A stretch of DNA of 64,000 nt, from assembly GCA_036563665.1 (NCBI GenBank), contig DATCLY010000014.1, forward strand, positions 1 to 64,000. The letters run 5' to 3'. A model generated the notes under the pieces. The model was not told the DNA's origin, did no database searches, and worked only from the letters and a program-made list of their open reading frames with translations. Made by a program: the position numbers and the translations under genes. Each line of letters opens with the position of its first letter. Within the stretch, counting starts at the first letter, position 1. This DNA is from FEN-1219 sp036563665. GTDB taxonomy: Bacteria; Pseudomonadota; Gammaproteobacteria; Steroidobacterales; Rariloculaceae. Below are positions 62,409 through 64,000 of this stretch, one piece after another.

Positions 62409-63364
62409 GTCCCGCGGGCGATGTAGCGGCGGTCGAGCCGCACCGCCCAGGCGGACAGGGCGAGCAGCGCGAGACCGAACGCGATCAGCGCGAGCGGCCA
62501 GCCCACGGCGTCCGCGAACCGGTCGGCGGTGAAATAGCCGATGTACGCGAGCATGGCCACCACGCCCACGATGAGCAGCGCGCGGCTCCTGCGCAGCGTG
62601 CTCGCGTAGATGCACGCCGCAGCCGCCCCCACGAACACGGGCTCCACCGGCGTGCCCTCGACGAGGCCGAAGAACCCGGCCAGCAGCGACGACGCGCCCA
62701 CGAAATACCAGTACGGCGCTACGGCGCCCCGGCCCGCCTGCTCGGCCGCCACCGCGAAGCTCACGAGGGAGACCCCCACCACGAAGGCGATGAGCTCGCG
62801 GCTCATCCCGAGCAGGTCCATGCCGGTGGCCGCGAAGCCCGCGCCGAACAGCACGCCGAGGAACAGCAGATCGGTGCGCCGCAGGGCCGCGAACACGGCG
62901 AGCTGCTGGGCGCCGACGGCGAAGCAGGCCGCGAGCACGGCGTAGCGCCAGTCGTCGCCGCTCGCGTACTCGTCGAGCGCCACGAGGATGCCGAACGGCT
63001 CGAGGACGGCCGCGATCACGAACAGCGGCGTGGCGGCCTTCTCGAACCGCGCGTCGCGGGTGGCCGCGCAGGCCATGGCGAACGCGGCGAGACCGGAGCC
63101 CAGGGTGGCCACCACGCGCGCGGCCGAGTCGAGCCTGCCCCAGCGGATCGCGATGAAGATCGCCACGCCGGCGAACACGAACGTGGCGCCGACGTAGGCG
63201 AAGAGCCGCGCGAGCGCGGACGCCCGCGCCGCGGCCCGGGCGTCGGTCGCCTCCGGGGCCGCCTCGCCGAGGGCGGCCGCGATCTCCTCCACCGAGAGCC
63301 CGTGCGCCCGCGCGAGCCGCACCACCTCGTCGAGCGCCGTGCGCCGTGGCGTGGCGTTACTCAA
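62405..63364 (-). CDS. DUF2157-like polytopic membrane protein
   Basis: A 319-residue membrane protein. A short cytoplasmic helix region (TALDEVVRLARAHGLSVEEI) is followed by ten or so membrane helices (for example LARLFAYVGATFVFAGVAIF, RYAVLAACFAVGAQQLAVFA, YWYFVGASSLLAGFFGLVEG), as in DUF2157 proteins. The best start is a TTG at 63364 that overlaps the stop of the upstream gene; a later GTG is an alternative. Function unknown; pairing with a GDYxxLxY-type partner is usual. Confidence 0.75.
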
Positions 63365-63956
63365 CCACCCACCCCAGGAAGTGCACGTTCCAGTAGCCGA
63401 CGCCAGGCGGCAGGTCGACGGCCACCCGGGCACCGTCCTTCGCGAGCACGAGCTGGCCGCTGCGGCCGCCGAAGAACAGGCCGAACAGGCCGTCGCGGCC
63501 TTGCGCGGGCCCCGCGAGCTCGTAGCCGTCCGGGGCCACCGGAGAGGTGCTGATGCGGCGCCCGGCGAGCTCGCCGAGCGGCAGCTCGGCGCCGTCGTCG
63601 ACGGCGTCCAGGTCCGTCGGCACGGCCAGCGCGACCTCGCGCATGACGCCCGAGTCGTGGCTCCAGAGATAGAGCTGCTGCGGCGGGGGCAAGGCGATCA
63701 GCGAGCGCTGGAAGCGGTCCGGATCGATCTTGTGCAGGCGGGCCCGCACCCGGTCGCCGTCGACGTAGACCTCCACCCGCACGAGCCCGGCGGGGTAGCG
63801 AACGGGCCCGTTCTCCACCTCGAGCAGCAGGTCGTACCCGGGCGGCTCGGTCCAGAGCGCCGGCAGGTGGCTCGCGAGCAGGAACAGCACGACCACGGCG
63901 ACCGGCAAGCCCAGGCCGACGACGACGGCCGCGTTATCGCGAAGGAACCTGCCCAT
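63357..63956 (-). CDS. membrane-anchored GDYxxLxY-type protein
   Basis: A 199-residue protein with one N-terminal membrane helix (VVVGLGLPVAVVVLFLLASH) and an extracytoplasmic beta domain: GYDLLLEVENGPVRYPAGLV, VEVYVDGDRVRARLHKID, PPPQQLYLWSHDSGVMREVA, ending VGYWNVHFLGWVVE. The family (PF14345-like) accompanies DUF2157/DUF4401 membrane genes, as here. Function unknown. Its stop overlaps the presumed TTG start of the DUF2157 gene, so the two are coupled. The window ends 44 bases further, with no other gene seen. Confidence 0.7.
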   Translation of the reverse strand: MGRFLRDNAAVVVGLGLPVAVVVLFLLASHLPALWTEPPGYDLLLEVENGPVRYPAGLVRVEVYVDGDRVRARLHKIDPDRFQRSLIALPPPQQLYLWSHDSGVMREVALAVPTDLDAVDDGAELPLGELAGRRISTSPVAPDGYELAGPAQGRDGLFGLFFGGRSGQLVLAKDGARVAVDLPPGVGYWNVHFLGWVVE

Positions 63957-64000
63957 CGGGTGGACACCGCCAAGCGCCGCGGCAAGCTTACCCCGGCGCC

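Overview
The window is very GC-rich, gene-dense DNA from a Gram-negative bacterium. The housekeeping genes point to a gammaproteobacterium: a full-length YbiI-type zinc-finger protein, MtgA, TypA/BipA, a Do-family protease, HinT and a DNA-deoxyinosine glycosylase. The accessory genes (TonB-dependent receptors beginning with an EEI(V/I)VTA motif, S9 peptidases, DUF6152, DUF1592, MHS-type MFS) resemble those of Steroidobacter-like or uncultured gammaproteobacteria. This placement is inference. No rRNA, tRNA, CRISPR array, transposase or phage gene was seen.

Layout. 0-8.4 kb: secreted hydrolases (PD40 propeller lipoprotein, two S9 peptidases), a secreted carboxymuconolactone-decarboxylase-like protein, small regulators and a TonB-receptor remnant. 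8.5-15.4 kb: a stretch with several apparent one-base lesions (LuxR-HTH/VOC pair, small membrane protein, TonB receptor 1), plus a SatD operon with a palindromic control region and a secreted metallo-beta-lactamase-fold protein. 15.5-25.8 kb: an EF-hand membrane protein, a TetR regulator, TonB receptor 2 with a tightly coupled secreted protein, a related secreted protein with a DUF6152 partner, and a truncated HEASH-motif protein. 25.9-38.5 kb: small metabolic and housekeeping genes, an orphan TonB, YbiI, a flavin monooxygenase, an amidohydrolase, an MHS transporter and a pirin. 38.6-49.2 kb: HupE with a parvulin isomerase, a Do protease, an OmpR/histidine-kinase pair, MtgA with a deoxyinosine glycosylase, and a large DUF1592 cytochrome-like protein. 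49.4-54.7 kb: an M15 peptidase, a secreted-looking dehydrogenase and a methyltransferase in an overlapping chain, then a BamA/TamA-like barrel. 54.7-60.5 kb: GST, a TPR-barrel protein and an ECF sigma/anti-sigma module. 60.5-64 kb: TypA and a two-gene membrane operon.

How the genes work together. The dominant theme is the cell envelope: nutrient uptake (two TonB receptors, a TonB, secreted peptidases and partner proteins), envelope quality control (Do protease, parvulin, BamA-like barrel, MtgA) and envelope sensing. The most testable new observation is that the ECF sigma operon and the divergent DUF4382 lipoprotein gene each have a promoter-like site GGAAC(G/C)-N15-CGTGTTA. This implies a self-regulating sigma circuit that includes a very Arg/Asp-rich secreted protein. 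A family of 24-30 bp inverted repeats (TGGGAGCGGCTTTCCAGCC core) occurs at three intergenic sites, one of them a nested double palindrome.
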